Shown here: positions 52,392 to 61,425 of the stretch, piece by piece
Layout: each line of letters opens with the position of its first letter
How positions within the stretch are numbered: the stretch's first letter is position 1
Assembly (NCBI RefSeq): GCF_042432495.1
Contig: NZ_JBHLXC010000012.1
Location: forward strand, 387,226-451,225
Reading direction: 5' to 3'
Source of the DNA: Pseudochelatococcus lubricantis
GTDB lineage: Bacteria; Pseudomonadota; Alphaproteobacteria; Rhizobiales; Beijerinckiaceae
Length of the DNA: 64,000 nt
Notes under the pieces: generated by a model
Seen by the model: the letters and a program-made list of their open reading frames with translations, nothing else
What the model was told of the DNA's origin: nothing
Databases searched by the model: none
Position numbers and translations under genes: made by a program

Positions 52392-55300
52392 TTTCCGGCT
52401 TCTTCATCTCGCGACCCCGTTTCGCCGGCGTGCTGGCGATCATTCTATGCCTTGCCGGCCTGCTCTCGCTGCTCGGCCTGCCGGTCGCGCAATATCCCGA
52501 CATCGCGCCGCCGACCGTCACGGTGTCCGCGGTCTATCCCGGCGCGAATGCGGAGGTGATCGCGACCGTGGTCGGCCATCCGCTGGAATCGGCGATCAAC
52601 GGTGTGGACGACATGATCTACATGTCGGCGAGCAGCTCGGATTCCGGCACCTACTCGCTGACGGTGACCTTCGCGGTCGGAACCGACCCGGATCTGGCGC
52701 AAATCAACGTGCAGAACCGTGCCCAGCTCGCCATGGCGCAGCTTCCGTCCACGGTGGCCCAGCACGGCATCACGGTGAGGGCGAGTTCGCCCGACTTCCT
52801 CGTGGCCTATGGCTTCTACTCGCCCGGCGACGTTCTCGACGATCTCGATATCGCCAACTATCTGACTATGAACGTCACGGACGCCCTCTCCCGCGTTCCC
52901 GGGGTCGGCGAGGCCAGCGTCATGGGTGCGGGCCAGTTCAGCATGCGGATCTGGATGGACCCGGTGCGCATGACCGCGCTGGAAATCACACCCGACGACG
53001 TCGCGGCCGCGATCCAGGCCCAGAACATGCAGGCGTCGATCGGGCAGGTCGGCGCGCCCCCCACGCAGGACGACGTGCGCATCCAGTACACGCTCGTGGC
53101 CAAGGGACGGCTGGAAGACGCCGCCGCATTCGAGAACATCGTGGTCAGGAATGGCGACAACGGAGCGTTGGTTCGCCTCAGGGATATCGCCCGCGTCGAG
53201 CTGGGAGCGCAGAGCTATGCCACCAGCGTGCGGGTGAACGGCGCGCCCGGTGCGATGCTGGTGATCAACCAGGAACCGGGCGCCAATGCCATCGGCACGG
53301 CGGACGCCGTGAAAGCGGAGCTCGCTCGTCTCGCCCCACGCTTCCCCACGGGTCTGTCCTACGAGGCGGTTTACGATTCAACGCTGTTCGTGCGGGCCTC
53401 CATCGAGGAAATCCTGGTCACGCTCGGGATCACCTTCGTCATCGTCGTGGTGACCACCTTTCTGTTTCTCGGCGACTGGCGCGGCACGCTCATTCCGTCG
53501 ATCGCCATTCCGGTCTCGCTGATCGCCACCTTCGCCGTGCTGTTCGTGGCCGGATTCTCGATCAACCTGATCACGCTGCTTGCATTGATCCTGGCCACCG
53601 GCCTTGTGGTCGATGACGCTATTCTGGTGGTCGAGAACACGCAGCGCCTGATGGCGGAAGAAGACCTCTCGGCACGCGAGGCGAGCCGCAAGGCCATGGA
53701 GCAGGTGACCGGGCCGATCGTCGCCACGACGCTGGTGCTGCTGGGCGTTTTCGTCCCCACCGCATTCCTGCCCGGCATCAACGGGCAACTCTACCAGCAA
53801 TTCGCCGTGACGATCTCCGCCGCGCTGGTTCTGTCTTCCCTGACCGCGCTGACCCTCAGCCCGGCCCTGACCGCGATCTTCCTGCGCAAGCCCTCGCCGC
53901 CCGCCGGCGTGCTCGCCTGGTTCGCGCGCGGTCTTGAGGCGACGCGCAGCGGCTACGTCGCGCTGGTCAGCCGCCTTGTCCGCCGGCTCGCGCTGACCGT
54001 CGTGATCAGCGTCGGCACGATCATCGCGACCATTCTGCTGTTCTCCTCCGTGCCGAGCTCCTTCCTCCCCGCAGAGGATCAGGGCTTCCTGTTCGTGGAC
54101 GTGCAACTGCCGGATGCCGCCTCGCTCGCGCGCACGCAAGACGTGGTCCAGACCGTGGAGAACGTTCTCCAGGAAACCCCCGGCGTCGCCAAGGTGATCG
54201 CGGTTTCCGGCTTCAGCCTGTTGCAGGGCGGCAACATCCCGAACGGCGCCTTCGCGATCGTGACGCTGGATCCGTGGGACAAACGGACGGATTCGGGCCT
54301 GTCGACCAACGCCCTCGTGGCCACACTGAACCAGCGCTTCGCTTCCATGCCGCAGGCCAATGTCGCGGTATTCTCGCCTCCGCCCATTGCCGGCATAGGG
54401 CAGGTCGACGGCCTGGATTTCCGCCTCCAGGCGCAGGCCGGTCAGTCGCCGGAAGAGATCGCGCAGGTCGTGCGGGCATTTCTCGGACGCGTGAACCAGG
54501 CTCCCGAAATCGCCATGGCCACCAGCGCCTTCTCCGCGGATGTGCCGCGGATCTTCGTGGACATAGACCGTGACCGCGCGGAGAGCATGGGCGTCAGCGC
54601 GGGCAGCATCCATGCCGTGCTCGGAGCGAATTTCGGTAGCCGCTACGTCAACGATTTCACGCACGAGGGGCACTCGTTCCAGGTCAATCTCCAGTCCGAC
54701 AGTCCTTTCCGCGCCGTGCCCGACAATGTCCTCAACATCCATGTGCGAAGCGCCTCGGGCGCGATGGTGCCATTGCGCAGCGTGATGAAGCTGGAGCCCG
54801 ACCTCGGCCCCTTCTCGCTGTCGCGCTACAACCTGTTCACGGCCGCCCCGGTCAACGCAATCCCGGCTGGAGGCGTCAGTTCCGGAGCCGCAATGAGCCT
54901 GTTCGACCGCATTGCCGCCGAGGTTCTCCCGGAGGGCTACGGCTATGAATGGTCGGGATTGTCGCTGCAGGAGCGCCAGTCCGCAGCTCAGGCGCCGATG
55001 ATCTTCGGCCTCGCGCTGGTCTTCGCCTTTCTGTTCCTGGTCGCGCAGTATGAAAGCTGGACGCTGCCCATTTCCATCATGCTGTCGCTGGTTTTTGCCG
55101 CTTTCGGGGCAGTGGCGGCCCTTGCGCTGACGGGCATCGACAATTCGCTCTACGCCCAGATCGGCATCGTCCTGCTGATCGGGCTTGCGTCCAAGAACGC
55201 GATCCTGATCGTCGAGTTCGCGCGCGTGCAGCACGAGGTCAACGGCCTGGATCCGGCCACTGCTGCGGTGACAGCCGCCAGCCAGCGGTTCCGGGCGGTG

Positions 55301-55531
55301 ATGATGACGGCGGTGTCCTTCGTCTTCGGGCTGCTGCCGCTCGCGCTCGCCACCGGCGCTGGCGCCAACGCCCGTCAGGCGCTCGGCGTCACCATTCTGG
55401 GCGGCATGACCGCCGCGACCGTCATCGGCATCGTCATCATTCCGGGTCTTTACGTGCTCGTGCAAAAGGGCGTTGAACTGATGGGCAAGCTCAAATCCGG
55501 TCCGTCTCGGGCGCGTTCAGCGGAGAACTGA
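52388..55531 (+). CDS. RND multidrug efflux pump (HAE1 family, AcrB/BepE-like)
   Basis: A 1047-residue inner-membrane transporter with the typical 12 helices and two large periplasmic loops. It starts MISGFFISRPRFAGVLAIIL. The proton-relay aspartates lie in GLVVDDAILVVEN, and QYESWTLPISIMLSL marks the second half. It exports lipophilic drugs with the adaptor encoded just upstream. The sequence is full length and intact. Confidence 0.93.
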   Translation: MISGFFISRPRFAGVLAIILCLAGLLSLLGLPVAQYPDIAPPTVTVSAVYPGANAEVIATVVGHPLESAINGVDDMIYMSASSSDSGTYSLTVTFAVGTDPDLAQINVQNRAQLAMAQLPSTVAQHGITVRASSPDFLVAYGFYSPGDVLDDLDIANYLTMNVTDALSRVPGVGEASVMGAGQFSMRIWMDPVRMTALEITPDDVAAAIQAQNMQASIGQVGAPPTQDDVRIQYTLVAKGRLEDAAAFENIVVRNGDNGALVRLRDIARVELGAQSYATSVRVNGAPGAMLVINQEPGANAIGTADAVKAELARLAPRFPTGLSYEAVYDSTLFVRASIEEILVTLGITFVIVVVTTFLFLGDWRGTLIPSIAIPVSLIATFAVLFVAGFSINLITLLALILATGLVVDDAILVVENTQRLMAEEDLSAREASRKAMEQVTGPIVATTLVLLGVFVPTAFLPGINGQLYQQFAVTISAALVLSSLTALTLSPALTAIFLRKPSPPAGVLAWFARGLEATRSGYVALVSRLVRRLALTVVISVGTIIATILLFSSVPSSFLPAEDQGFLFVDVQLPDAASLARTQDVVQTVENVLQETPGVAKVIAVSGFSLLQGGNIPNGAFAIVTLDPWDKRTDSGLSTNALVATLNQRFASMPQANVAVFSPPPIAGIGQVDGLDFRLQAQAGQSPEEIAQVVRAFLGRVNQAPEIAMATSAFSADVPRIFVDIDRDRAESMGVSAGSIHAVLGANFGSRYVNDFTHEGHSFQVNLQSDSPFRAVPDNVLNIHVRSASGAMVPLRSVMKLEPDLGPFSLSRYNLFTAAPVNAIPAGGVSSGAAMSLFDRIAAEVLPEGYGYEWSGLSLQERQSAAQAPMIFGLALVFAFLFLVAQYESWTLPISIMLSLVFAAFGAVAALALTGIDNSLYAQIGIVLLIGLASKNAILIVEFARVQHEVNGLDPATAAVTAASQRFRAVMMTAVSFVFGLLPLALATGAGANARQALGVTILGGMTAATVIGIVIIPGLYVLVQKGVELMGKLKSGPSRARSAEN

Positions 55532-55870
55532 TAATCCCCGGCGAAGCTCAGGCTTTGCCCGGATGAGGCACCGATCAGGGCAATTTCCGTTCACAGTCGA
55601 CAGGGGCGACCCAATTTAATGACGGACAACGCATGGAATGAAATTCACCAATGAACAGATCACGGGCATCAAGCCATTGGGTGCAGGAAAAGTGGGCCAC
55701 GGATAGTGCGAGCAGCACACGCTCGGATCCGAGTGTCTCGTTCCATTGATCCAATGGCGGCCAGTTTCGACGACCGTCTAGCACGCGCATTCAGGCATGT
55801 GAGCCGTGCAGGAGGCAAGATCATGCGGCTGTCACGGCATTGCCAACCTCTATTCGCAGGATCTTGAAGC
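55532..55870. other. Spacer between the RND and mucR-like genes
   Basis: About 340 bases. On the + strand near 55638 a short frame reads MKFTNEQITGI, similar to the start of IS3 OrfA proteins, but it stops after about 20 codons. Otherwise no gene is seen. The RND operon and the regulator gene converge here. Confidence 0.35.
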
Positions 55871-56488
55871 CTACTCCGCGTCGACTTGCACTGCTTTGCG
55901 CGTCCGCTTCACACGAGGTGCTGCAGGTGCCTCGGAAGCCACCGCCTCCCTGCCCCGCGTGGTACGTTTCGGAGCAGGAGCCGGTTCAGGCGCGGCCTGC
56001 TCGGCGGAAGGCGTGACTTCAACCTCGACCTGAGGTTCGATTGCGACCGGCGTTTCGCGTTGCTGTTCAGATCCGGCCTCACCTTTCCTGCGTCCGAGCC
56101 CGAGCTTCCGCGCGACTTCCCGCCGCTCTTCCGAATAGGCGGGAGCAACCAGCGGATAATCGTCGGGAAGATCGTATCTTGCGCGGTACTCCGCAGGGGT
56201 GAGCCCATGAGACGAGAGATGGCGCTTCAGGCTCTTGTAGGGCTTGCCGTCGATCAGGCTGAAAATATGATCGCGCGAAATCAGGCTCGTATGAACCGGA
56301 ACCGCGGGAATATACCGGGGCTGCTCGGGAAGAGAGACTGTTTCGACTTCTCCGCCTTCGGCAAGTGCTGCGCGGGTCTTGCGGATCAGATCGGCGAGAT
56401 CGGTACTCGGCACCGCGTTGTTGGCGACATAGGCGCTCAGAAGCTGCACGGTCAAGGCGGTGAGATCAGACTTTGCAGCCTCCGACAT
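55871..56488 (-). CDS. mucR: MucR/Ros-family transcriptional regulator, zinc-ligand variant
   Basis: A 205-residue MucR/Ros homologue. The DNA-binding core is SRDHIFSLIDGKPYKSLKRH followed by LSSHGLTPAEYRARYDLP and PLVAPAYSEERREVARKLGL. In Ros and MucR the first zinc ligand is the cysteine of the VCLED/VCLEC motif; here that position is serine (IFSLIDG), while the aspartate and both histidines are present. Some rhizobial Ros homologues fold without zinc. A 60-residue Pro/Ala/Glu-rich tail with basic RVKRTRK end is longer than usual. MucR proteins silence exopolysaccharide, motility and virulence genes. ATG 56488 is the conserved start. Confidence 0.85.
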   Translation of the reverse strand: MSEAAKSDLTALTVQLLSAYVANNAVPSTDLADLIRKTRAALAEGGEVETVSLPEQPRYIPAVPVHTSLISRDHIFSLIDGKPYKSLKRHLSSHGLTPAEYRARYDLPDDYPLVAPAYSEERREVARKLGLGRRKGEAGSEQQRETPVAIEPQVEVEVTPSAEQAAPEPAPAPKRTTRGREAVASEAPAAPRVKRTRKAVQVDAE

Positions 56489-56580
56489 ATGGAATTTCCT
56501 CGAAACTTCGGTTGATGAACATGGGCGGTTGGACGAAATCTTTCGTCCCACACCATAAACTGTGCGGCAAAGGCTACCGG

Positions 56581-56760
56581 ATGTCAAAGGCCGGCGCTGA
56601 AAAAACGTTCCTGAACAACGGGTTTCATGAAACTCCAGTCGCTGGTCGCCGGTACGTCGAAGCCGATCTGGCTTTCGGACAATGGACAATCATTATCACC
56701 GAGACTGCGGGTTCCGTTCAGGCGCCTGGACACTTGTGGGGATTGGTGAGCGGCAAGTAA
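56581..56760 (+). CDS. Possible small protein of unknown function
   Basis: A 59-codon frame in the region upstream of the mucR-like gene, starting MSKAGAEKTFLNNGFHETPV. It contains FGQWTIIITETAG but no known domain, and no ribosome-binding site is clear. Listed as a weak possibility only. Confidence 0.2.
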   Translation: MSKAGAEKTFLNNGFHETPVAGRRYVEADLAFGQWTIIITETAGSVQAPGHLWGLVSGK

Positions 56761-56775
56761 TGAAGGTATCGATTG

Positions 56776-56928
56776 ATGCGAAACTCGTCGCGCGACGGAG
56801 CCAGTGGCATCATGATAGCGCGCGGATTGGGGAAAGGTGACCGGGTGCTCGACTATACGACGATAGCGGCCTTCATTCTCGGCATTGTGCTTTATCTGGT
56901 ATTCCGAAGCTGGCGGCGCGGGCATTGA
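56776..56928 (+). CDS. Possible small single-pass membrane protein
   Basis: A 50-residue frame: a polar N-terminus, then TTIAAFILGIVLYLVFRSWR, a good single transmembrane helix followed by basic residues. An internal GTG start (56850) preceded by GGGGAAAGG would give a 27-residue form that is nearly all membrane helix. Small proteins of this design are common, but expression is unproven. Confidence 0.35.
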   Translation: MRNSSRDGASGIMIARGLGKGDRVLDYTTIAAFILGIVLYLVFRSWRRGH

Positions 56929-57013
56929 TGACAACCGGCATGGCAAAGGCCTGATGAGACATCACGACAGCGCGATGCCTCGCCGCAAACCCGATCCGCT
57001 TGGCCACGTCGCC

Positions 57014-58099
57014 TCACTTGTACAGTCTGGCGACGAGTTCGGATCTTTGATGAGACCCGGTCTTGCGAAACAGGCTTCTGATATGCGTCCGGACCGTCGC
57101 GACGCTGACCCCTGTGCGGGCGGCAATCTCCGCGGGCGTTTCCCCCGCCGCGAGCGCCACGGCAATGTCCGCCTCCGCTTTCGTGAGGCTGAACAGCGCC
57201 GCGTTGATGCGCGCCAGTTCGTCCCGCTCAAGCGGTTCCCTCACAAGGTGAACATAGGCGAATGGAACATGGAAAATGTCACCGGGGCTGCGCCGTGAGG
57301 GAATGATCCTGACGCGCGTGTAGCTGCGCCTGTCGAGATCAGTCAACGGCCCCCTGATCACCCGCATGCCGGTGTCATCGGCTCTGCCGATCAGGGACAA
57401 GGCTTCGCTGACAGAGTCCGCAGTCGCCGCATCGGCGGTATCCGTCAGCTCCGAAACATGCGACACCAGTTTCGGCACGGCCCGCTGGAATGCGAAGTTC
57501 CGGGATCTGATAGTCCCCGCCGGATCGATCGTCGCCACGGCTTCCCGGTGCGCATCCATGTAGGACAGGACGGCATCGACGACACTGTCCTGCTGGTCGT
57601 GGACCCCCTTTATGGACGCTTTCAAATGTCCGCCGATGAGGCTCAACGTGCCAAGGCACGATTCCTCGAGGGGACGTCTCCCGTCCTTCGAATCGAGAAC
57701 GATCACGGTCGTCGCCCGGCTCCCGAATCGGAACGCGCAACCGACCGACGCCTGCAACCGGTTCGGCCCCAGAACCTGCCGGTATATTCTGGTTTGCCGG
57801 ATTTCCTCGATGCTGCAGAGGTCGTAATCGGGTACGAACCCTTCCCTACCGCGTTCGAAGTAGCGCGACAGCCTGATGTCGGCGTTCTCGCCTTCCTCCC
57901 GAAAGATTGCGGCGATACCGCCATAGAATGGGTGCGATCCGGCCAAATGGACATTCCCGTCGACCAGATTGATCAGCTTGCCGCCGTCGAACCCGGCGTA
58001 GGCGGCTATTTTGCGGATGGTCTCCTGCCATCGTGAACTGCTGAAGTGGCTTGTGTATATGTGATTGATCAGGGTGTCATAGTCTGTTGAGCTCATCAT
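57014..58099 (-). CDS. LuxR-family transcriptional regulator
   Basis: A 361-residue protein. The C-terminal LuxR/GerE helix-turn-helix (about residues 300-360) contains LTKAEADIAVALAAGETPAE and TGVSVATVRTHIRSLFRKTG. The N-terminal 200 residues look like a PAS/GAF-type sensor rather than an acyl-homoserine-lactone domain, with DPAGTIRSRNFAFQRAVPKL as a PAS-like segment. No partner gene is adjacent; the next gene on its upstream side is the porin on the opposite strand, separated by 1.3 kb. Confidence 0.85.
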   Translation of the reverse strand: MMSSTDYDTLINHIYTSHFSSSRWQETIRKIAAYAGFDGGKLINLVDGNVHLAGSHPFYGGIAAIFREEGENADIRLSRYFERGREGFVPDYDLCSIEEIRQTRIYRQVLGPNRLQASVGCAFRFGSRATTVIVLDSKDGRRPLEESCLGTLSLIGGHLKASIKGVHDQQDSVVDAVLSYMDAHREAVATIDPAGTIRSRNFAFQRAVPKLVSHVSELTDTADAATADSVSEALSLIGRADDTGMRVIRGPLTDLDRRSYTRVRIIPSRRSPGDIFHVPFAYVHLVREPLERDELARINAALFSLTKAEADIAVALAAGETPAEIAARTGVSVATVRTHIRSLFRKTGSHQRSELVARLYK

Positions 58100-58927
58100 T
58101 GACTCTGGGAACGTGACTGCGCGGCGTGCGCGTACGCGAGAGAGCTGACCCGGATGATGCGTTCGAAGGCGCGGGGAAGCGTCGAGAATCCGCTGGTTGG
58201 GGGAAAGCTGCGCCGGTCATGAGCCTGCGGCCATGACACGTACTGCAGCGGTGGAATCCATAACCGGCCGCCGTCATTCCCGAGACGGCCGGCAGGTCGT
58301 GAACGCGTAATGGTCAGAAGTGCAGTGATTGGTGGTATGTGCCCTTTCCGGGAGCGGTTCCAGAGCGGGCGCGGACTGGCATCCTTACCCTGTCTGACGT
58401 CGTCTCATCTGTATTATGGGCATAGGCCCAGATCAGGCAATAATGCTGATGTATTTATTGATGGATGTTGCAGATATACTCTAGATAATATCGTGGTAGA
58501 GATACCCCTTCAAGCCGCCACGGCAAAGATCGACGGTGTGACCGGATGGCCACGGAGAAGCCCATGCACTGGCGGGATGACGTCATATCATCCGCACATC
58601 TCCAGATTTCTGTCTATTTTTGGCGTTACTATCGCATACGGCATCCATTATCATGACAATAATTAGAGATTCTGCCATATTCGACACTCATCTTCCGATG
58701 ATTATCCGGCCACAACCTGCCCGGCTGTCGCTGATGGAATAACAAGCCCGGCTGCGGTCTCGTGCGGAAATCCCCTTCAATATCAGAATGATGATAAAGC
58801 TGCCAGGTGGCGCGCCATCCAGAGCGGTCGCATACATTTATCGCGTAATCAAAGTTGAGTTATATTGAGATATTTCATAATACAAGAATGATTATGAAAT
58901 GATATCATGCCGTTTCATTCGTATTAT
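58100..58927. other. Long intergenic region between the LuxR and porin genes, first part
   Basis: About 830 bases without a supported gene. A 118-codon frame at 58310-58666 has no family features. The stretch becomes AT-rich after 58800, as expected near promoters. Confidence 0.35.
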
Positions 58928-59031
58928 TTGACATATATCCCGATTCATTACTTAATTGCGGTGCGTTGACCTCCAATCAATGCAGCCCGGCGGCATCGAG
59001 ACCCAACAAACTGCCGCCGGGCACTCCTTTT
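58928..59031 (+). ncRNA. Candidate small RNA upstream of the porin gene
   Basis: TTGACA at 58928-58933, a 17-base spacer and CTTAAT at 58951-58956 form a promoter-like element. An intrinsic-terminator hairpin follows: GCCCGGCGGCA (58985-58995) pairs perfectly with TGCCGCCGGGC (59012-59022) and ends in ACTCCTTTTCC. This would give a transcript of roughly 65 bases. No coding frame of note lies inside. Expression and function are unproven. Confidence 0.4.
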
Positions 59032-59411
59032 CCTATTCCACATGACCAAAGGAACTCGCACAGACAGTATCACGAGCAGTGTCCGTGATGGACAAAGCAC
59101 AACCCCTCCTTCTGGATGGGTTGTCGCGGGTGGCTGCGCGCCGAATGAGTATCAGTGATTTACAAATCTTGCCTGTCAGTTTGCGGGTGAGATTATCGTG
59201 TTTTTATTGATGTTTCTTCTTGTGCTATATTTACAACTTGTCTTGTTTGCTTACGTTTTACTTTATTTCATTACTTGTTCACCGACAGTCAGCCGTGCAT
59301 TTTCCAATCAGGATTCGATGATCCGCGTGCGTCGCCCTTCCCGCATGTCACGCATATCCGGCAGCAAGCGGCTTCTCATCCTGCAACACAGATTTCCATT
59401 GGAGACCAACC
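59032..59411. promoter_or_regulatory. Porin upstream region
   Basis: About 380 bases, AT-rich between 59195 and 59270 (long T and TTAT tracts), which is the likely promoter zone, leaving a leader of more than 100 bases before the porin start. No riboswitch-like structure is recognised. Confidence 0.4.
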
Positions 59412-60755
59412 ATGAACGCTTTCAGGATTCTACTCGCGACATCCGTCGCATCGATCGCGGTCACCGGCGCTGCTCTTGCCGCAGACCTGCCGGTGACCAA
59501 GGCCGACCCCGTCGAGTATGTCCGCGTCTGCTCGACCTACGGCACCGGCTTCTTCTATGTCCCCGGCACCGATACCTGCATCCAGCTGTCAGGCCGCCTG
59601 CGCGCCGATTACGTCTTTATCGAACCGAATAATACCCAGACCAACGCCTTTGCTGCCGGCAACGGCCGCTACAAGGATGCCACCGGCATCAAGGCGCGCG
59701 CCCGCCTGAACGTCGACGTCCGCACCCCCACCGAGTACGGCACCCTGCGCGCTTACCTGCGCTTCCAGATCGACAAGAACTCCGGCAACCAGGGCTCCGG
59801 CAACGGTGCTCTGCTCGACAAGGCCTACATCCAATGGGCTGGCATCACCGCCGGTCACGCACAGTCGTTCTTCGACTTCTATGCCTCCGACCTCAACTGG
59901 GGCAGCTTCGGCGGCGCGCCCGGCTCGGATACCTCCACCAACCTGCTGGCCTACACCGCCTCATTCGGTTCGGGTTTCTCCGCCACGATCTCGCTTGAGG
60001 ATCGCGGCAACCGGGAGCTGAACGCTGCGGGCATCGCAATCGGCAGCACGACGTACAGGACCTATGACCGCGCCGGTCAGCGCCTGCCCGACATCGTTGC
60101 CAACCTGCGCGTCGAGCAGGACTGGGGTTCGGCCCAGTTGTCGGGCGCCCTGCACCAGCTCAACTCGGGCTCCATCCATGATCCGTGGGGCACCGGCCAG
60201 TGGGGCCAGCGCGTCGATACCACCTACGGCTGGGCCGTCCAGGGTGGCGTGAAGCTCAAGCTCCCTGCGCTCGGCGCGGGTGACGTGCTGTGGCTGCAGG
60301 CCGCCTATGCGGACGGTGCCCTCAATTACCTTGGCCTCAGCGGCAGCACCACCGCCGGCAGAGTGGTCAACCACGTCACCGACGGCTACATCGTCAACGG
60401 CGATATCAAGACGACCTCGGGCTGGAACCTCACCGCCGCCGGCGTTCACTACTGGACCCCGTCCATCCGCTCGACCCTCTGGGGATCGTACACGGACGTG
60501 ACCTACAACGCCTCCGTCAGGTACAATTCCTCTCTCCCGCGGAGTGGCCCCCTCTCTTTCCGTGACTTCAACATCTGGCAGGCCGGCACCGCCCTGATCT
60601 GGTCACCGGTGGCGAAGTTCGATATTGGTGTCGAGGTGCTCTATGGCCGTCTGGAGCGCAGCCGCTTCAATGCGGTCGACCACAACCAGCCCTATTACGT
60701 GAAGCGCAACGAAGACCAGATCCAGACCCGCCTGCGCCTGCAGCGCGATTTCTGA
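59412..60755 (+). CDS. Outer-membrane porin, Porin_2 (rhizobial) family
   Basis: A 447-residue porin. The signal peptide MNAFRILLATSVASIAVTGA ends at ALAA. The mature N-terminus EYVRVCSTYGTGFFYVPGTD and TCIQLSGRLRADY is the hallmark of the Porin_2 family (Brucella Omp2-like) of Rhizobiales, with the two conserved cysteines. The barrel ends in phenylalanine (RLRLQRDF). GGAGA precedes the start, and a strong terminator follows at 60847. It allows diffusion of small solutes through the outer membrane. Confidence 0.92.
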   Translation: MNAFRILLATSVASIAVTGAALAADLPVTKADPVEYVRVCSTYGTGFFYVPGTDTCIQLSGRLRADYVFIEPNNTQTNAFAAGNGRYKDATGIKARARLNVDVRTPTEYGTLRAYLRFQIDKNSGNQGSGNGALLDKAYIQWAGITAGHAQSFFDFYASDLNWGSFGGAPGSDTSTNLLAYTASFGSGFSATISLEDRGNRELNAAGIAIGSTTYRTYDRAGQRLPDIVANLRVEQDWGSAQLSGALHQLNSGSIHDPWGTGQWGQRVDTTYGWAVQGGVKLKLPALGAGDVLWLQAAYADGALNYLGLSGSTTAGRVVNHVTDGYIVNGDIKTTSGWNLTAAGVHYWTPSIRSTLWGSYTDVTYNASVRYNSSLPRSGPLSFRDFNIWQAGTALIWSPVAKFDIGVEVLYGRLERSRFNAVDHNQPYYVKRNEDQIQTRLRLQRDF

Positions 60756-60846
60756 TATTGGCCCGGCCACTCGCCCCTCCCGGATCGGCGGCCGGATCGT
60801 GCTGCGGGCCGACGTGTCGTTTCAAGATGAGAAAATGACAATCCGT

Positions 60847-60872
60847 CCGCCGGGACCACAGCGTCCCGGCGG
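60847..60872 (+). terminator. Porin terminator hairpin
   Basis: CCGCCGGGAC-CACAGC-GTCCCGGCGG, a perfect 10-bp stem with a six-base loop, about 90 bases after the porin stop. It resembles the hairpin at 58985-59022. Confidence 0.65.
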
Positions 60873-61425
60873 CATCATTCGGCTGGATGTGCCCTGCCCG
60901 CTCTCGTCCGACCGACGCCGCAATTTCTTCGATCTATCTCGATGGTACAGGCAATCCGGGCACGCTGGTTGAATTTTCGTTTCTGTGAATTTGTTTTTGT
61001 TTTTTATGGGGATTTCTGCGTCTTCTCGTCAATCTTTCTTCTGTTTTTCCAGTTTTCAACACGTCCGAATTCAGGATCTGTGCACCACCATTTATCTCCC
61101 GCCAATCCGACCAACGGCATTGTCGCTATCGCATTGATCCGCCAAGCTAGGGATGAGATCGCAAAAAAGGGGCCAACATCGCCGCTGATCTTGCTGCAAG
61201 CTTCCTGCTGTTGCGCGGCACTTGTTGGACGGAATCGCGATATGCCCGTCTAGCCGAATGAAATGAGCTTGAAACTCACCACTTGCCTGCAAATATTACG
61301 AAAGGTTCCGGGGCTAAGGCCTGAGCGGTGCAACTCGCCTGCGGACGGTATGCTTCTCACCATACCCGGGCCCGACAAGGGAACATTCGCACCTATGCTT
61401 TTTACCGTCATATTATGGTGGCTGT
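60873..61425. other. Intergenic region upstream of the MobA/MobL gene
   Basis: About 550 bases without a gene. A short inverted repeat GGTATG (61347-61352) and CATACC (61361-61366) lies 60 bases before the relaxase start. MOB_Q relaxases usually act on an oriT close to their gene, so the oriT may be here, but no conserved nic motif is recognised. Confidence 0.35.

Noticed and set aside
53378..55465. A 695-codon reverse frame within the RND pump gene
   Set aside because: Antisense shadow: very rich in His, Arg, Gly and Asp with no family features, opposite an intact AcrB-type gene.
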